Below are positions 23,070-36,915 of a stretch of DNA of 64,000 nucleotides, in pieces. The stretch covers positions 89,820 to 153,819 of the forward strand of contig CAWZYM010000310.1 in assembly GCA_963966185.1 (NCBI GenBank). The letters are read 5' to 3'. Origin of the DNA: Rhabditoides inermis. Taxonomy: Eukaryota > Nematoda > Chromadorea > Rhabditida > Rhabditidae. Made by a program: the position numbers and the translations under genes. A model generated the notes under the pieces. The model made no database searches, was not told where the DNA came from, and saw only the letters and a program-made list of their open reading frames with translations. Every line of letters begins with the position of its first letter. Within the stretch, counting starts at the first letter, position 1.

Positions 23070-23661
23070 GGGAGAGTGAATACTTTCTTAGGTGATCGAT
23101 CTGTGGAGTACCCACGAAACCACCTGGTACCGCAATATAAAGCGATGTGTCGAGCCCGGATCTTCCGCCGCCGAGACAAGCATAACCAACAACACGTACG
23201 CATCCACGGGCTCACCGAAATCCGTGTTGTTGGAACTCGCATTAGACATTGATTACTGTGTTTTACTAATCTTACCGTAATTTACGTAATCGTTATTGTG
23301 TGCGACGTGATTCGAGATAAATATTCTGATTCTGATTCTGTGTCGACCTATGAATAGGTTAGTGTTTCCGTAAGTATTGCCCCCCCCCCGTATGCCAGCT
23401 GACCCGTGAGAACGAATAGCAGGTTGACAAATAAACAATTGAACAATTGGACAATTGGACATTTGGAAAATTGGACATTTGGAGAATCGGACAATTGGCA
23501 AACTCGAACTGCGAAGACAAACTCACTGCGAAGAGCTGAGGAGAATTCCCACCTCCCTTTCTTCCTCCCCCTCCTCTCTCTCTCTCTCTCTCTCTCTCCC
23601 TATCTTCGAATTACTTTCCATCTCCCTATTTCACTTAAAGTCGTTTCTGCAAAAAAAGAAA

Positions 23662-23779
23662 GCTTACGTTACCCGGGATTCCCAAGCCGTCTCCGATCCA
23701 AGTACTAACCGGGCGCATCGTTGCTTGACTTGCCAGATCGGACGGGATGGCGTATATTCAACGAGCTATGAACGTAAGC
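23662..23779 (-). rRNA. 5S ribosomal RNA
   Basis: Complete copy; 5' spacer has the G variant at 24017. Step 713 bp. Confidence 0.95.
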
Positions 23780-24374
23780 GGGAGAGTGAATACTTTCTTA
23801 GGTGATCGATCTGTGGAGTACCCACGAAACCACCTGGTACCGCAATATAAAGCGATGTGTCGAGCCCGGATCTTCCGCCGCCGAGACAAGCATAACCAAC
23901 AACACGTACGCATCCACGGGCTCACCGAAATCCGTGTTGTTGGAACTCGCATTAGACATTGATTACTGTGTTTTACTAATCTTACCGTAATTTACGTAAT
24001 CGTTATTGTGTGCGACGTGATTCGAGATAAATATTCTGATTCTGATTCTGTGTCGACCTATGAATAGGTTAGTGTTTCCGTAAGTATTGCCCCCCCCCCC
24101 GTATGCCAGCTGACCCGTGAGAACGAATAGCAGGTTGACAAATAAACAATTGAACAATTGGACAATTGGACATTTGGAAAATTGGACATTTGGAGAATCG
24201 GACAATTGGCAAACTCGAACTGCGAAGACAAACTCACTGCGAAGAGCTGAGGAGAATTCCCACCTCCCTTTCTTCCTCCCCCTCCTCTCTCTCTCTCTCT
24301 CTCTCTCTCTCCCTATCTTCGAATTACTTTCCATCTCCCTATTTCACTTAAAGTCGTTTCTGCAAAAAAAGAAA

Positions 24375-24492
24375 GCTTACGTTACCCGGGATTCCCAAGC
24401 CGTCTCCGATCCAAGTACTAACCGGGCGCATCGTTGCTTGACTTGCCAGATCGGACGGGATGGCGTATATTCAACGAGCTATGAACGTAAGC
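24375..24492 (-). rRNA. 5S ribosomal RNA
   Basis: Complete copy; its spacer returns to the majority T form. Step 710 bp. Confidence 0.95.
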
Positions 24493-25084
24493 GGGAGAGT
24501 GAATACTTTCTTAGGTGATCGATCTGTGGAGTACCCACGAAACCACCTGGTACCGCAATATAAAGCGATGTGTCGAGCCCGGATCTTCCGCCGCCGAGAC
24601 AAGCATAACCAACAACACGTACGCATCCACGGGCTCACCGAAATCCGTGTTGTTGGAACTCGCATTAGACATTGATTACTGTGTTTTACTAATCTTACCG
24701 TAATTTACGTAATCGTTATTGTGTGCGACTTGATTCGAGATAAATATTCTGATTCTGATTCTGTGTCGACCTATGAATAGGTTAGTGTTTCCGTAAGTAT
24801 TGCCCCCCCCGTATGCCAGCTGACCCGTGAGAACGAATAGCAGGTTGACAAATAAACAATTGAACAATTGGACAATTGGACATTTGGAAAATTGGACATT
24901 TGGAGAATCGGACAATTGGCAAACTCGAACTGCGAAGACAAACTCACTGCGAAGAGCTGAGGAGAATTCCCACCTCCCTTTCTTCCTCCCCCTCCTCTCT
25001 CTCTCTCTCTCTCTCTCTCTCCCTATCTTCGAATTACTTTCCATCTCCCTATTTCACTTAAAGTCGTTTCTGCAAAAAAAGAAA

Positions 25085-25202
25085 GCTTACGTTACCCGGG
25101 ATTCCCAAGCCGTCTCCGATCCAAGTACTAACCGGGCGCATCGTTGCTTGACTTGCCAGATCGGACGGGATGGCGTATATTCAACGAGCTATGAACGTAA
25201 GC
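25085..25202 (-). rRNA. 5S ribosomal RNA
   Basis: Complete copy; step 709 bp. Confidence 0.95.
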
Positions 25203-25793
25203 GGGAGAGTGAATACTTTCTTAGGTGATCGATCTGTGGAGTACCCACGAAACCACCTGGTACCGCAATATAAAGCGATGTGTCGAGCCCGGATCTTCCG
25301 CCGCCGAGACAAGCATAACCAACAACACGTACGCATCCACGGGCTCACCGAAATCCGTGTTGTTGGAACTCGCATTAGACATTGATTACTGTGTTTTACT
25401 AATCTTACCGTAATTTACGTAATCGTTATTGTGTGCGACTTGATTCGAGATAAATATTCTGATTCTGATTCTGTGTCGACCTATGAATAGGTTAGTGTTT
25501 CCGTAAGTATTGCCCCCCCCCCCGTATGCCAGCTGACCCGTGAGAACGAATAGCAGGTTGACAAATAAACAATTGAACAATTGGACAATTGGACATTTGG
25601 AAAATTGGACATTTGGAGAATCGGACAATTGGCAAACTCGAACTGCGAAGACAAACTCACTGCGAAGAGCTGAGGAGAATTCCCACCTCCCTTTCTTCCT
25701 CCCCCTCCTCTCTCTCTCTCTCTCTCTCTCCCTATCTTCGAATTACTTTCCATCTCCCTATTTCACTTAAAGTCGTTTCTGCAAAAAAAGAAA

Positions 25794-25911
25794 GCTTACG
25801 TTACCCGGGATTCCCAAGCCGTCTCCGATCCAAGTACTAACCGGGCGCATCGTTGCTTGACTTGCCAGATCGGACGGGATGGCGTATATTCAACGAGCTA
25901 TGAACGTAAGC
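25794..25911 (-). rRNA. 5S ribosomal RNA
   Basis: Complete copy; step 712 bp. Confidence 0.95.
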
Positions 25912-26505
25912 GGGAGAGTGAATACTTTCTTAGGTGATCGATCTGTGGAGTACCCACGAAACCACCTGGTACCGCAATATAAAGCGATGTGTCGAGCCCG
26001 GATCTTCCGCCGCCGAGACAAGCATAACCAACAACACGTACGCATCCACGGGCTCACCGAAATCCGTGTTGTTGGAACTCGCATTAGACATTGATTACTG
26101 TGTTTTACTAATCTTACCGTAATTTACGTAATCGTTATTGTGTGCGACTTGATTCGAGATAAATATTCTGATTCTGATTCTGTGTCGACCTATGAATAGG
26201 TTAGTGTTTCCGTAAGTATTGCCCCCCCCCCCCGTATGCCAGCTGACCCGTGAGAACGAATAGCAGGTTGACAAATAAACAATTGAACAATTGGACAATT
26301 GGACATTTGGAAAATTGGACATTTGGAGAATCGGACAATTGGCAAACTCGAACTGCGAAGACAAACTCACTGCGAAGAGCTGAGGAGAATTCCCACCTCC
26401 CTTTCTTCCTCCCCCTCCTCTCTCTCTCTCTCTCTCTCTCTCCCTATCTTCGAATTACTTTCCATCTCCCTATTTCACTCAAAGTCGTTTCTGCAAAAAA
26501 AGAAA

Positions 26506-26623
26506 GCTTACGTTACCCGGGATTCCCAAGCCGTCTCCGATCCAAGTACTAACCGGGCGCATCGTTGCTTGACTTGCCAGATCGGACGGGATGGCGTATA
26601 TTCAACGAGCTATGAACGTAAGC
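26506..26623 (-). rRNA. 5S ribosomal RNA
   Basis: Complete copy. A private T to C change at 26480 lies 26 bp past its 3' end. Confidence 0.95.
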
Positions 26624-27124
26624 GGGAGAGTGAATACTTTCTTAGGTGATCGATCTGTGGAGTACCCACGAAACCACCTGGTACCGCAATATAAAGCGAT
26701 GTGTCGAGCCCGGATCTTCCGCCGCCGAGACAAGCATAACCAACAACACGTACGCATCCACGGGCTCACCGAAATCCGTGTTGTTGGAACTCGCATTAGA
26801 CATTGATTACTGTGTTTTACTAATCTTACCGTAATTTACGTAATCGTTATTGTGTGCGACTTGATTCGAGATAAATATTCTGATTCTGATTCTGTGTCGA
26901 CCTATGAATAGGTTAGTGTTTCCGTAAGTATTGCCCCCCCCCCGTATGCCAGCTGACCCGTGAGAACGAATAGCAGGTTGACAAATAAACAATTGAACAA
27001 TTGGACAATTGGACATTTGGAAAATTGGACATTTGGAGAATCGGACAATTGGCAAACTCGAACTGCGAAGACAAACTCACTGCGAAGAGCTGAGGAGAAT
27101 TCCCACCTCCCTTTCTTCCTCCCC

Positions 27125-27159
<35 letters not shown>

Positions 27160-27219
27160 ATCTTCGAATTACTTTCCATCTCCCTATTTCACTTAAAGTC
27201 GTTTCTGCAAAAAAAGAAA

Positions 27220-27307
27220 GCTTACGTTACCCGGGATTCCCAAGCCGTCTCCGATCCAAGTACTAACCGGGCGCATCGTTGCTTGACTTGCCAGATCGGA
27301 CGGGATG
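27220..27307 (-). pseudogene. Truncated 5S gene at minisatellite array 2
   Basis: Same 88-nt remnant and same GGGATG/CATCGATC junction as at 3485-3572. Confidence 0.9.
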
Positions 27308-30300
27308 CATCGATCAAATCGCTTTTCTAGAAACAATTTTATGCTCTCTTCTGTCTACTCTCACGTCTCTGCATCGACCACATCACTTTTCTAGAAACAG
27401 TTTTATGCTCTCTTTTGTCTACTCTCACGTCTCCTCATCGATCAAATCACTTTTCTAGAAACAGTTTTATGCTCTCTTCTGTCTACTCTCACGTCTCTGC
27501 ATCGATCAAATCACTTTTCTAGAAACAGTTGTATGCTCTCCTCTGTCTACTCTCACGTCTCTGCATCGATCAAATCACTTTTCTAGAAACAGTTGTATGC
27601 TCTCTTCTGTCTACTCTCACGTCTCTGCATCGATCACATCACTTTTCTAAAAACAGTTGTATGCTCTCTTCGGTCTACTCTCACGTCTCTGCATCGATCA
27701 AATCACTTTTCTAGAAACAATTGTATGCTCTCTTCTGTCTACTCTCACGTCTCTGCATCGATCACATCACTTTTCTAGAAACAGTTTTATGCTCTCTTCT
27801 GTCTACTCTCACGTCTCTGCATCGACCACATCACTTTTCTAGAAACAGTTTTATGCCTTCTTCTGTCTACTCTCACGTCTCTGCATCGACCACATCACTT
27901 TTCTAGAAACATTTTTATGCTCTCTTCTGTCTACTCTCACGTCGCTGCATCGATCAAATCGCTTTTTTAGAAACAGTTCTATGCTCTCTTCTGTCTACTC
28001 TCACGTCTCTGCATCGATCAAATCACTTTTCTAGAAACAATTCTATGCTCTCTTCTGTCTACTCTCACGTCTCTGCATCGACCACATCACTTTTCTAGAA
28101 ACAGTTTTATGCTCTCTTTTGTCTACTCTCACGTCGCTGCATCGATCAAATCGCTTTTCTAGAAACAGTTCTATGCTCTCTTCTGTCTACTCTCACGTCT
28201 CTGCATCGATCAAATCACTTTTCTAGAAACAATTTTATGCTCTCTTCTGTCTACTCTCACGTCTCTGCATCGACCACATCACTTTTCTAGAAACAGTTTT
28301 ATGCTCTCTTTTGTCTACTCTCACGTCTCCTCATCGATCAAATCACTTTTCTAGAAACAATTCTATGCTCTCTTCTGTCTACTCTCACGTCTCTGCATCG
28401 ACCACATCACTTTTCTAGAAACAGTTGTATGCTCCCTTCTGTCTACTCTCACGTCTCTGCATCGATCACATCACTTTTCTAGAAACAGTTGTATGCTCCC
28501 TTCTGTCTACTCTCACGTCTCTGCATCGATCACATCACTTTTCTAGAAACAGTTGTATGCTCCCTTCTGTCTACTCTCACGTCTCTTCGTCGATCACATC
28601 ACTTTTCTTAGAAACAGTTGTATGCTCTCCTCTGTCTACTCTCACGTCTCTGCATCGATCAAATCACTTTTCTAGAAACAGTTTTATGCTCTCTTCTGTC
28701 TACTCTCACGTCTCTGCATCGACCACATCACTTTTCTAGAAACATTTTTATGCTCTCTTCTGTCTACCTTTCACGTCTCTGCATCGATCACATCACTTTT
28801 CTAGAAACAGTTGTATGCTCTCTTCTGCCTACTCTCACGTCTCTGCATCGATCACATCACTTTTCTAGAGACAGTTGTATGCTCTCCTCTGTCTACTCTC
28901 ACGTCTCTGCATCGATCACATCACTTTTCTAGAGACAGTTGTATGCTCTCCTCTGTCTACTCTCACGTCTCTGCATCGATCAAATCACTTTTCTAGAAAC
29001 AGTTGTATGCTCTCTTCTGTCTACTCTCACGTCTCTGCATCGATCAAATCACTTTTCTAGAAACAATTGTATGCTCTCTTCTGTCTACTCTCACGTCTCT
29101 GCATCGATCACATCACTTTTCTAGAAACAATTGTATGCTCTCTTCTGTCTACTCTCACGTCTCTGCATCGATCACATCACTTTTCTAGAAACAGTTTTAT
29201 GCTCTCTTCTGTCTACTCTCACGTCTCTGCATCGACCACATCACTTTTATAGAAACATTTTTATGCTCTCTTTTGTCTACTCTCACGTCGCTGCATCGAT
29301 CGAATCGATTTTCTAGAAACAATTTTATGCTCTCTTCTGTCTACTCTCACGTCTCTGCATCGACCACATCACTTTTCTAGAAACAGTTTTATGCTCTCTT
29401 TTGTCTACTCTCACGTCTCCTCATCGATCAAATCACTTTTCTAGAAACAATTCTATGCTCTCTTTTGTCTACTCTCACGTCTCTGCATCGACCACATCAC
29501 TTTTCTAGAAACAGTTGTATGCTCCCTTCTGTCTACTCTTACGTCTCTGCATCGATCACAACACTTTTCTAGAAACAGTTGTATGCTCCCTTCTGTCTAC
29601 TCTCACGTCTCTGCATCGATCACATCACTTTTCTAGAAACAGTTGTATGCTCTCCTCTGTCTACTCTCACGTCTCTGCATCGATCAAATCACTTTTCTAG
29701 AAACAGTTGTATGCTCTCTTCTGTCTACTCTCACGTCTCTGCATCGATCACATCACTTTTCTAGAAACAGTTGTATGCTCTCTTTTGTCTACTCTCACGT
29801 CTCTGCATCGATCACATCACTTTTCTAGAAACAGTTGTATGCTCTCTTCGGTCTACTCTCACGTCTCTGCATCGATCACATCACTTTTCTAGAAACAGTT
29901 TTATGCTCTCTTCTGTCTACTCTCACGTCTCTGCATCGATCAAATCACTTTTCTAGAAACAATTGTATGCTCTCTTCTGTCTACTCTCACGTCTCTGCAT
30001 CGATCACATCACTTTTCTAGAAACAATTGTATGCTCTCTTCTGTCTACTCTCACGTCTCTGCATCGATCACATCACTTTTCTAGAAACAGTTGTATGCTC
30101 TCTTCTGTCTACTCTCACGTCGCTGCATCGATCAAATCGCTTTTCTAGAAACAGTTGTATGCTCCCTTCTGTCTACTCTTACGTCTCTGCATCGATCAAA
30201 TCACTTTTCTAGAAACAATTCTATGCTCTCTTCTATCTACTCTCACGTCTCTGCATCGACCACATCACTTTTCTAGAAACAGTTTTATGCTCTCTTTTGT

Positions 30301-31377
30301 CTACTCTCACGTCGCTGCATCGATCAAATCGCTTTTCTAGAAACAATTTTATGCTCTCTTCTGTCTACTCTCACGTCTCTGCATCGACCACATCACTTTT
30401 CTAGAAACAGTTTTATGCTCTCTTTTGTCTACTCTCACGTCTCCTCATCGATCAAATCACTTTTCTAGAAACAGTTTTATGCTCTCTTCTGTCTACTCTC
30501 ACGTCTCTGCATCGATCAAATCACTTTTCTAGAAACAGTTGTATGCTCTCCTCTGTCTACTCTCACGTCTCTGCATCGATCAAATCACTTTTCTAGAAAC
30601 AGTTGTATGCTCTCTTCTGTCTACTCTCACGTCTCTGCATCGATCACATCACTTTTCTAAAAACAGTTGTATGCTCTCTTCGGTCTACTCTCACGTCTCT
30701 GCATCGATCAAATCACTTTTCTAGAAACAATTGTATGCTCTCTTCTGTCTACTCTCACGTCTCTGCATCGATCACATCACTTTTCTAGAAACAGTTTTAT
30801 GCTCTCTTCTGTCTACTCTCACGTCTCTGCATCGACCACATCACTTTTCTAGAAACATTTTTATGCTCTCTTCTGTCTACTCTCACGTCGCTGCATCGAT
30901 CAAATCACTTTTCTAGAAACAATTCTATGCTCTCTTCTGTCTACTCTCACGTCTCTGCATCGACCACATCACTTTTCTAGAAACAATTCTATGCTCTCTT
31001 CTGTCTACTCTCACGTCTCTGCATCGACCACATCACTTTTCTAGAAACAGTTTTATGTTCTCTTTTGTCTACTCTCACGTCGCTGCATCGATCAAATCAC
31101 TTTTCTAGAAACAGTTGTATGCTCTCTTCGGTCTACTCTCACGTCTCTGCATCGATCAAATCACTTTTTTAGAAACAATTGTATGCTCTCTTCTGTCTAC
31201 TCTCACGTCTCTGCATCGATCACATCACTTTTCTAGAAACAGTTTTATGCCTTCTTCTGTCTACTCTCACGTCTCTGCATCGACCACATCACTTTTCTAG
31301 AAACATTTTTATGCTCTCTTCTGTCTACTCTCACGTCGCTGCATCGATCAAATCGCTTTTTTAGAAACAGTTCTATG
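27308..31377. repeat. Large 64-bp minisatellite array 2 (about 64 monomers)
   Basis: It starts and ends with the same monomer order as array 1. The last 839 bp (from 30539) line up with those of the other three arrays. It is the shortest of the four large arrays. Confidence 0.95.
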
Positions 31378-31441
31378 CGAATCAAGTCGCACACAATAAC
31401 GATTACGTAAATTACGGTAAGATTAGTAAAACACAGTAATC
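31378..31441. repeat. Inverted 5S spacer arm, shortened
   Basis: 64 bp of inverted spacer (CGAATCAAG to CAGTAATC), then a switch to normal orientation at CTTCCGCCGCCG. The direct copy at 31530-31593 makes it a perfect 64-bp inverted repeat with an 88-bp spacer. Confidence 0.9.
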
Positions 31442-31937
31442 TTCCGCCGCCGAGACAAGCATAACCAACAACACGTACGCATCCACGGGCTCACCGAAAT
31501 CCGTGTTGTTGGAACTCGCATTAGACATTGATTACTGTGTTTTACTAATCTTACCGTAATTTACGTAATCGTTATTGTGTGCGACTTGATTCGAGATAAA
31601 TATTCTGATTCTGATTCTGTGTCGACCTATGAATAGGTTAGTGTTTCCGTAAGTATTGCCCCCCCCCGTATGCCAGCTGACCCGTGAGAACGAATAGCAG
31701 GTTGACAAATAAACAATTGAACAATTGGACAATTGGACATTTGGAAAATTGGACATTTGGAGAATCGGACAATTGGCAAACTCGAACTGCGAAGACAAAC
31801 TCACTGCGAAGAGCTGAGGAGAATTCCCACCTCCCTTTCTTCCTCCCCCTCCTCTCTCTCTCTCTCTCTCTCTCCCTATCTTCGAATTACTTTCCATCTC
31901 CCTATTTCACTTAAAGTCGTTTCTGCAAAAAAAGAAA

Positions 31938-32055
31938 GCTTACGTTACCCGGGATTCCCAAGCCGTCTCCGATCCAAGTACTAACCGGGCGCATCGTTGC
32001 TTGACTTGCCAGATCGGACGGGATGGCGTATATTCAACGAGCTATGAACGTAAGC
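31938..32055 (-). rRNA. 5S ribosomal RNA
   Basis: Complete copy. Its 5' spacer has the loop-deleted hairpin; step 695 bp. It is the counterpart of the gene at 17138. Confidence 0.95.
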
Positions 32056-32535
32056 GGGAGAGTGAATACTTTCTTAGGTGATCGATCTGTGGAGTACCCA
32101 CGAAACCACCTGGTACCGCAATATAAAGCGATGTGTCGAGCCCGGATCTTCCGCCGCCGAGACAAGCATAACCAACAACACGGAAATCCGTGTTGTTGGA
32201 ACTCGCATTAGACATTGATTACTGTGTTTTACTAATCTTACCGTAATTTACGTAATCGTTATTGTGTGCGACTTGATTCGAGATAAATATTCTGATTCTG
32301 ATTCTGTGTCGACCTATGAATAGGTTAGTGTTTCCGTAAGTATTGCCCCCCCCCGTATGCCAGCTGACCCGTGAGAACGAATAGCAGGTTGACAAATAAA
32401 CAATTGAACAATTGGACAATTGGACATTTGGAAAATTGGACATTTGGAGAATCGGACAATTGGCAAACTCGAACTGCGAAGACAAACTCACTGCGAAGAG
32501 CTGAGGAGAATTCCCACCTCCCTTTCTTCCTCCCC

Positions 32536-32572
<37 letters not shown>

Positions 32573-32632
32573 ATCTTCGAATTACTTTCCATCTCCCTAT
32601 TTCACTTAAAGTCGTTTCTGCAAAAAAAGAAA

Positions 32633-32750
32633 GCTTACGTTACCCGGGATTCCCAAGCCGTCTCCGATCCAAGTACTAACCGGGCGCATCGTTGCTTGAC
32701 TTGCCAGATCGGACGGGATGGCGTATATTCAACGAGCTATGAACGTAAGC
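32633..32750 (-). rRNA. 5S ribosomal RNA next to 90-bp duplication
   Basis: Complete copy and counterpart of the gene at 17831, with the same 90-bp duplication on its 5' side. Confidence 0.93.
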
Positions 32751-32772
32751 GGGAGAGTGAATACTTTCTTAG

Positions 32773-32840
32773 GGCGCATCGTTGCTTGACTTGCCAGATC
32801 GGACGGGATGGCGTATATTCAACGAGCTATGAACGTAAGC
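32773..32840 (-). pseudogene. Partial 5S gene (5' 68 nt)
   Basis: Second half of the 90-bp duplication, with the same joins as 17971-18038. Confidence 0.9.
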
Positions 32841-33426
32841 GGGAGAGTGAATACTTTCTTAGGTGATCGATCTGTGGAGTACCCACGAAACCACCTGGTA
32901 CCGCAATATAAAGCGATGTGTCGAGCCCGGATCTTCCGCCGCCGAGACAAGCATAACCAACAACACGTACGCATCCACGGGCTCACCGAAATCCGTGTTG
33001 TTGGAACTCGCATTAGACATTGATTACTGTGTTTTACTAATCTTACCGTAATTTACGTAATCGTTATTGTGTGCGACTTGATTCGAGATAAATATTCTGA
33101 TTCTGATTCTGTGTCGACCTATGAATAGGTTAGTGTTTCCGTAAGTATTGCCCCCCCCGTATGCCAGCTGACCCGTGAGAACGAATAGCAGGTTGACAAA
33201 TAAACAATTGAACAATTGGACAATTGGACATTTGGAAAATTGGACATTTGGAGAATCGGACAATTGGCAAACTCGAACTGCGAAGACAAACTCACTGCGA
33301 AGAGCTGAGGAGAATTCCCACCTCCCTTTCTTCCTCCCCCTCCTCTCTCTCTCTCTCTCTCTCCCTATCTTCGAATTACTTTCCATCTCCCTATTTCACT
33401 TAAAGTCGTTTCTGCAAAAAAAGAAA

Positions 33427-33544
33427 GCTTACGTTACCCGGGATTCCCAAGCCGTCTCCGATCCAAGTACTAACCGGGCGCATCGTTGCTTGACTTGCCA
33501 GATCGGACGGGATGGCGTATATTCAACGAGCTATGAACGTAAGC
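33427..33544 (-). rRNA. 5S ribosomal RNA
   Basis: Complete copy. The next complete gene is 1246 bp away because the intervening unit has lost its 5S gene. Confidence 0.95.
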
Positions 33545-34051
33545 GGGAGAGTGAATACTTTCTTAGGTGATCGATCTGTGGAGTACCCACGAAACCACCT
33601 GGTACCGCAATATAAAGCGATGTGTCGAGCCCGGATCTTCCGCCGCCGAGACAAGCATAACCAACAACACGTACGCATCCACGGGCTCACCGAAATCCGT
33701 GTTGTTGGAACTCGCATTAGACATTGATTACTGTGTTTTACTAATCTTACCGTAATTTACGTAATCGTTATTGTGTGCGACTTGATTCGAGATAAATATT
33801 CTGATTCTGATTCTGTGTCGACCTATGAATAGGTTAGTGTTTCCGTAAGTATTGCCCCCCCCGTATGCCAGCTGACCCGTGAGAACGAATAGCAGGTTGA
33901 CAAATAAACAATTGAACAATTGGACAATTGGACATTTGGAAAATTGGACATTTGGAGAATCGGACAATTGGCAAACTCGAACTGCGAAGACAAACTCACT
34001 GCGAAGAGCTGAGGAGAATTCCCACCTCCCTTTCTTCCTCCCCCTCCTCTC

Positions 34052-34080
34052 CGTATATTCAACGAGCTATGAACGTAAGC
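34052..34080 (-). pseudogene. 5S gene remnant (5' 29 nt)
   Basis: The CT tract (CCTCCTCT) is joined straight to CGTATATTCAACGAGC. This deletes the rest of the CT tract, the terminator and 89 nt of the gene, including all promoter boxes. A private C to T lies at 34108. Confidence 0.92.
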
Positions 34081-34672
34081 GGGAGAGTGAATACTTTCTT
34101 AGGTGATTGATCTGTGGAGTACCCACGAAACCACCTGGTACCGCAATATAAAGCGATGTGTCGAGCCCGGATCTTCCGCCGCCGAGACAAGCATAACCAA
34201 CAACACGTACGCATCCACGGGCTCACCGAAATCCGTGTTGTTGGAACTCGCATTAGACATTGATTACTGTGTTTTACTAATCTTACCGTAATTTACGTAA
34301 TCGTTATTGTGTGCGACTTGATTCGAGATAAATATTCTGATTCTGATTCTGTGTCGACCTATGAATAGGTTAGTGTTTCCGTAAGTATTGCCCCCCCCCC
34401 GTATGCCAGCTGACCCGTGAGAACGAATAGCAGGTTGACAAATAAACAATTGAACAATTGGACAATTGGACATTTGGAAAATTGGACATTTGGAGAATCG
34501 GACAATTGGCAAACTCGAACTGCGAAGACAAACTCACTGCGAAGAGCTGAGGAGAATTCCCACCTCCCTTTCTTCCTCCCCCTCCTCTCTCTCTCTCTCT
34601 CTCTCTCTCCCTATCTTCGAATTACTTTCCATCTCCCTATTTCACTTAAAGTCGTTTCTGCAAAAAAAGAAA

Positions 34673-34790
34673 GCTTACGTTACCCGGGATTCCCAAGCCG
34701 TCTCCGATCCAAGTACTAACCGGGCGCATCGTTGCTTGACTTGCCAGATCGGACGGGATGGCGTATATTCAACGAGCTATGAACGTAAGC
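34673..34790 (-). rRNA. 5S ribosomal RNA
   Basis: Complete copy; step 710 bp. Confidence 0.95.
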
Positions 34791-35382
34791 GGGAGAGTGA
34801 ATACTTTCTTAGGTGATCGATCTGTGGAGTACCCACGAAACCACCTGGTACCGCAATATAAAGCGATGTGTCGAGCCCGGATCTTCCGCCGCCGAGACAA
34901 GCATAACCAACAACACGTACGCATCCACGGGCTCACCGAAATCCGTGTTGTTGGAACTCGCATTAGACATTGATTACTGTGTTTTACTAATCTTACCGTA
35001 ATTTACGTAATCGTTATTGTGTGCGACTTGATTCGAGATAAATATTCTGATTCTGATTCTGTGTCGACCTATGAATAGGTTAGTGTTTCCGTAAGTATTG
35101 CCCCCCCCCCGTATGCCAGCTGACCCGTGAGAACGAATAGCAGGTTGACAAATAAACAATTGAACAATTGGACAATTGGACATTTGGAAAATTGGACATT
35201 TGGAGAATCGGACAATTGGCAAACTCGAACTGCGAAGACAAACTCACTGCGAAGAGCTGAGGAGAATTCCCACCTCCCTTTCTTCCTCCCCCTCCTCTCT
35301 CTCTCTCTCTCTCTCTCTCCCTATCTTCGAATTACTTTCCATCTCCCTATTTCACTTAAAGTCGTTTCTGCAAAAAAAGAAA

Positions 35383-35500
35383 GCTTACGTTACCCGGGAT
35401 TCCCAAGCCGTCTCCGATCCAAGTACTAACCGGGCGCATCGTTGCTTGACTTGCCAGATCGGACGGGATGGCGTATATTCAACGAGCTATGAACGTAAGC
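35383..35500 (-). rRNA. 5S ribosomal RNA
   Basis: Complete copy; step 708 bp. Confidence 0.95.
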
Positions 35501-36090
35501 GGGAGAGTGAATACTTTCTTAGGTGATCGATCTGTGGAGTACCCACGAAACCACCTGGTACCGCAATATAAAGCGATGTGTCGAGCCCGGATCTTCCGCC
35601 GCCGAGACAAGCATAACCAACAACACGTACGCATCCACGGGCTCACCGAAATCCGTGTTGTTGGAACTCGCATTAGACATTGATTACTGTGTTTTACTAA
35701 TCTTACCGTAATTTACGTAATCGTTATTGTGTGCGACTTGATTCGAGATAAATATTCTGATTCTGATTCTGTGTCGACCTATGAATAGGTTAGTGTTTCC
35801 GTAAGTATTGCCCCCCCCCCGTATGCCAGCTGACCCGTGAGAACGAATAGCAGGTTGACAAATAAACAATTGAACAATTGGACAATTGGACATTTGGAAA
35901 ATTGGACATTTGGAGAATCGGACAATTGGCAAACTCGAACTGCGAAGACAAACTCACTGCGAAGAGCTGAGGAGAATTCCCACCTCCCTTTCTTCCTCCC
36001 CCTCCTCTCTCTCTCTCTCTCTCTCTCCCTATCTTCGAATTACTTTCCATCTCCCTATTTCACTTAAAGTCGTTTCTGCAAAAAAAGAAA

Positions 36091-36208
36091 GCTTACGTTA
36101 CCCGGGATTCCCAAGCCGTCTCCGATCCAAGTACTAACCGGGCGCATCGTTGCTTGACTTGCCAGATCGGACGGGATGGCGTATATTCAACGAGCTATGA
36201 ACGTAAGC
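36091..36208 (-). rRNA. 5S ribosomal RNA
   Basis: Complete copy; step 707 bp. Confidence 0.95.
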
Positions 36209-36797
36209 GGGAGAGTGAATACTTTCTTAGGTGATCGATCTGTGGAGTACCCACGAAACCACCTGGTACCGCAATATAAAGCGATGTGTCGAGCCCGGAT
36301 CTTCCGCCGCCGAGACAAGCATAACCAACAACACGTACGCATCCACGGGCTCACCGAAATCCGTGTTGTTGGAACTCGCATTAGACATTGATTACTGTGT
36401 TTTACTAATCTTACCGTAATTTACGTAATCGTTATTGTGTGCGACTTGATTCGAGATAAATATTCTGATTCTGATTCTGTGTCGACCTATGAATAGGTTA
36501 GTGTTTCCGTAAGTATTGCCCCCCCCCGTATGCCAGCTGACCCGTGAGAACGAATAGCAGGTTGACAAATAAACAATTGAACAATTGGACAATTGGACAT
36601 TTGGAAAATTGGACATTTGGAGAATCGGACAATTGGCAAACTCGAACTGCGAAGACAAACTCACTGCGAAGAGCTGAGGAGAATTCCCACCTCCCTTTCT
36701 TCCTCCCCCTCCTCTCTCTCTCTCTCTCTCTCTCCCTATCTTCGAATTACTTTCCATCTCCCTATTTCACTTAAAGTCGTTTCTGCAAAAAAAGAAA

Positions 36798-36915
36798 GCT
36801 TACGTTACCCGGGATTCCCAAGCCGTCTCCGATCCAAGTACTAACCGGGCGCATCGTTGCTTGACTTGCCAGATCGGACGGGATGGCGTATATTCAACGA
36901 GCTATGAACGTAAGC
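36798..36915 (-). rRNA. 5S ribosomal RNA
   Basis: Complete copy; 5' spacer has the G variant at 37153. Step 709 bp. Confidence 0.95.

Larger units (their letters stand above)
13918..27307. repeat. 5S rDNA tandem array A (18 complete genes)
   Basis: Head-to-tail units of about 708 bp from 13918 to the truncated gene at 27220. Landmarks: loop deletion in the spacer hairpin at 17372-17399, 90-bp duplication at 17881-18060, 64-bp duplication near 22262-22325, and a T to G spacer variant at 21821, 22596, 23307 and 24017. Confidence 0.95.
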
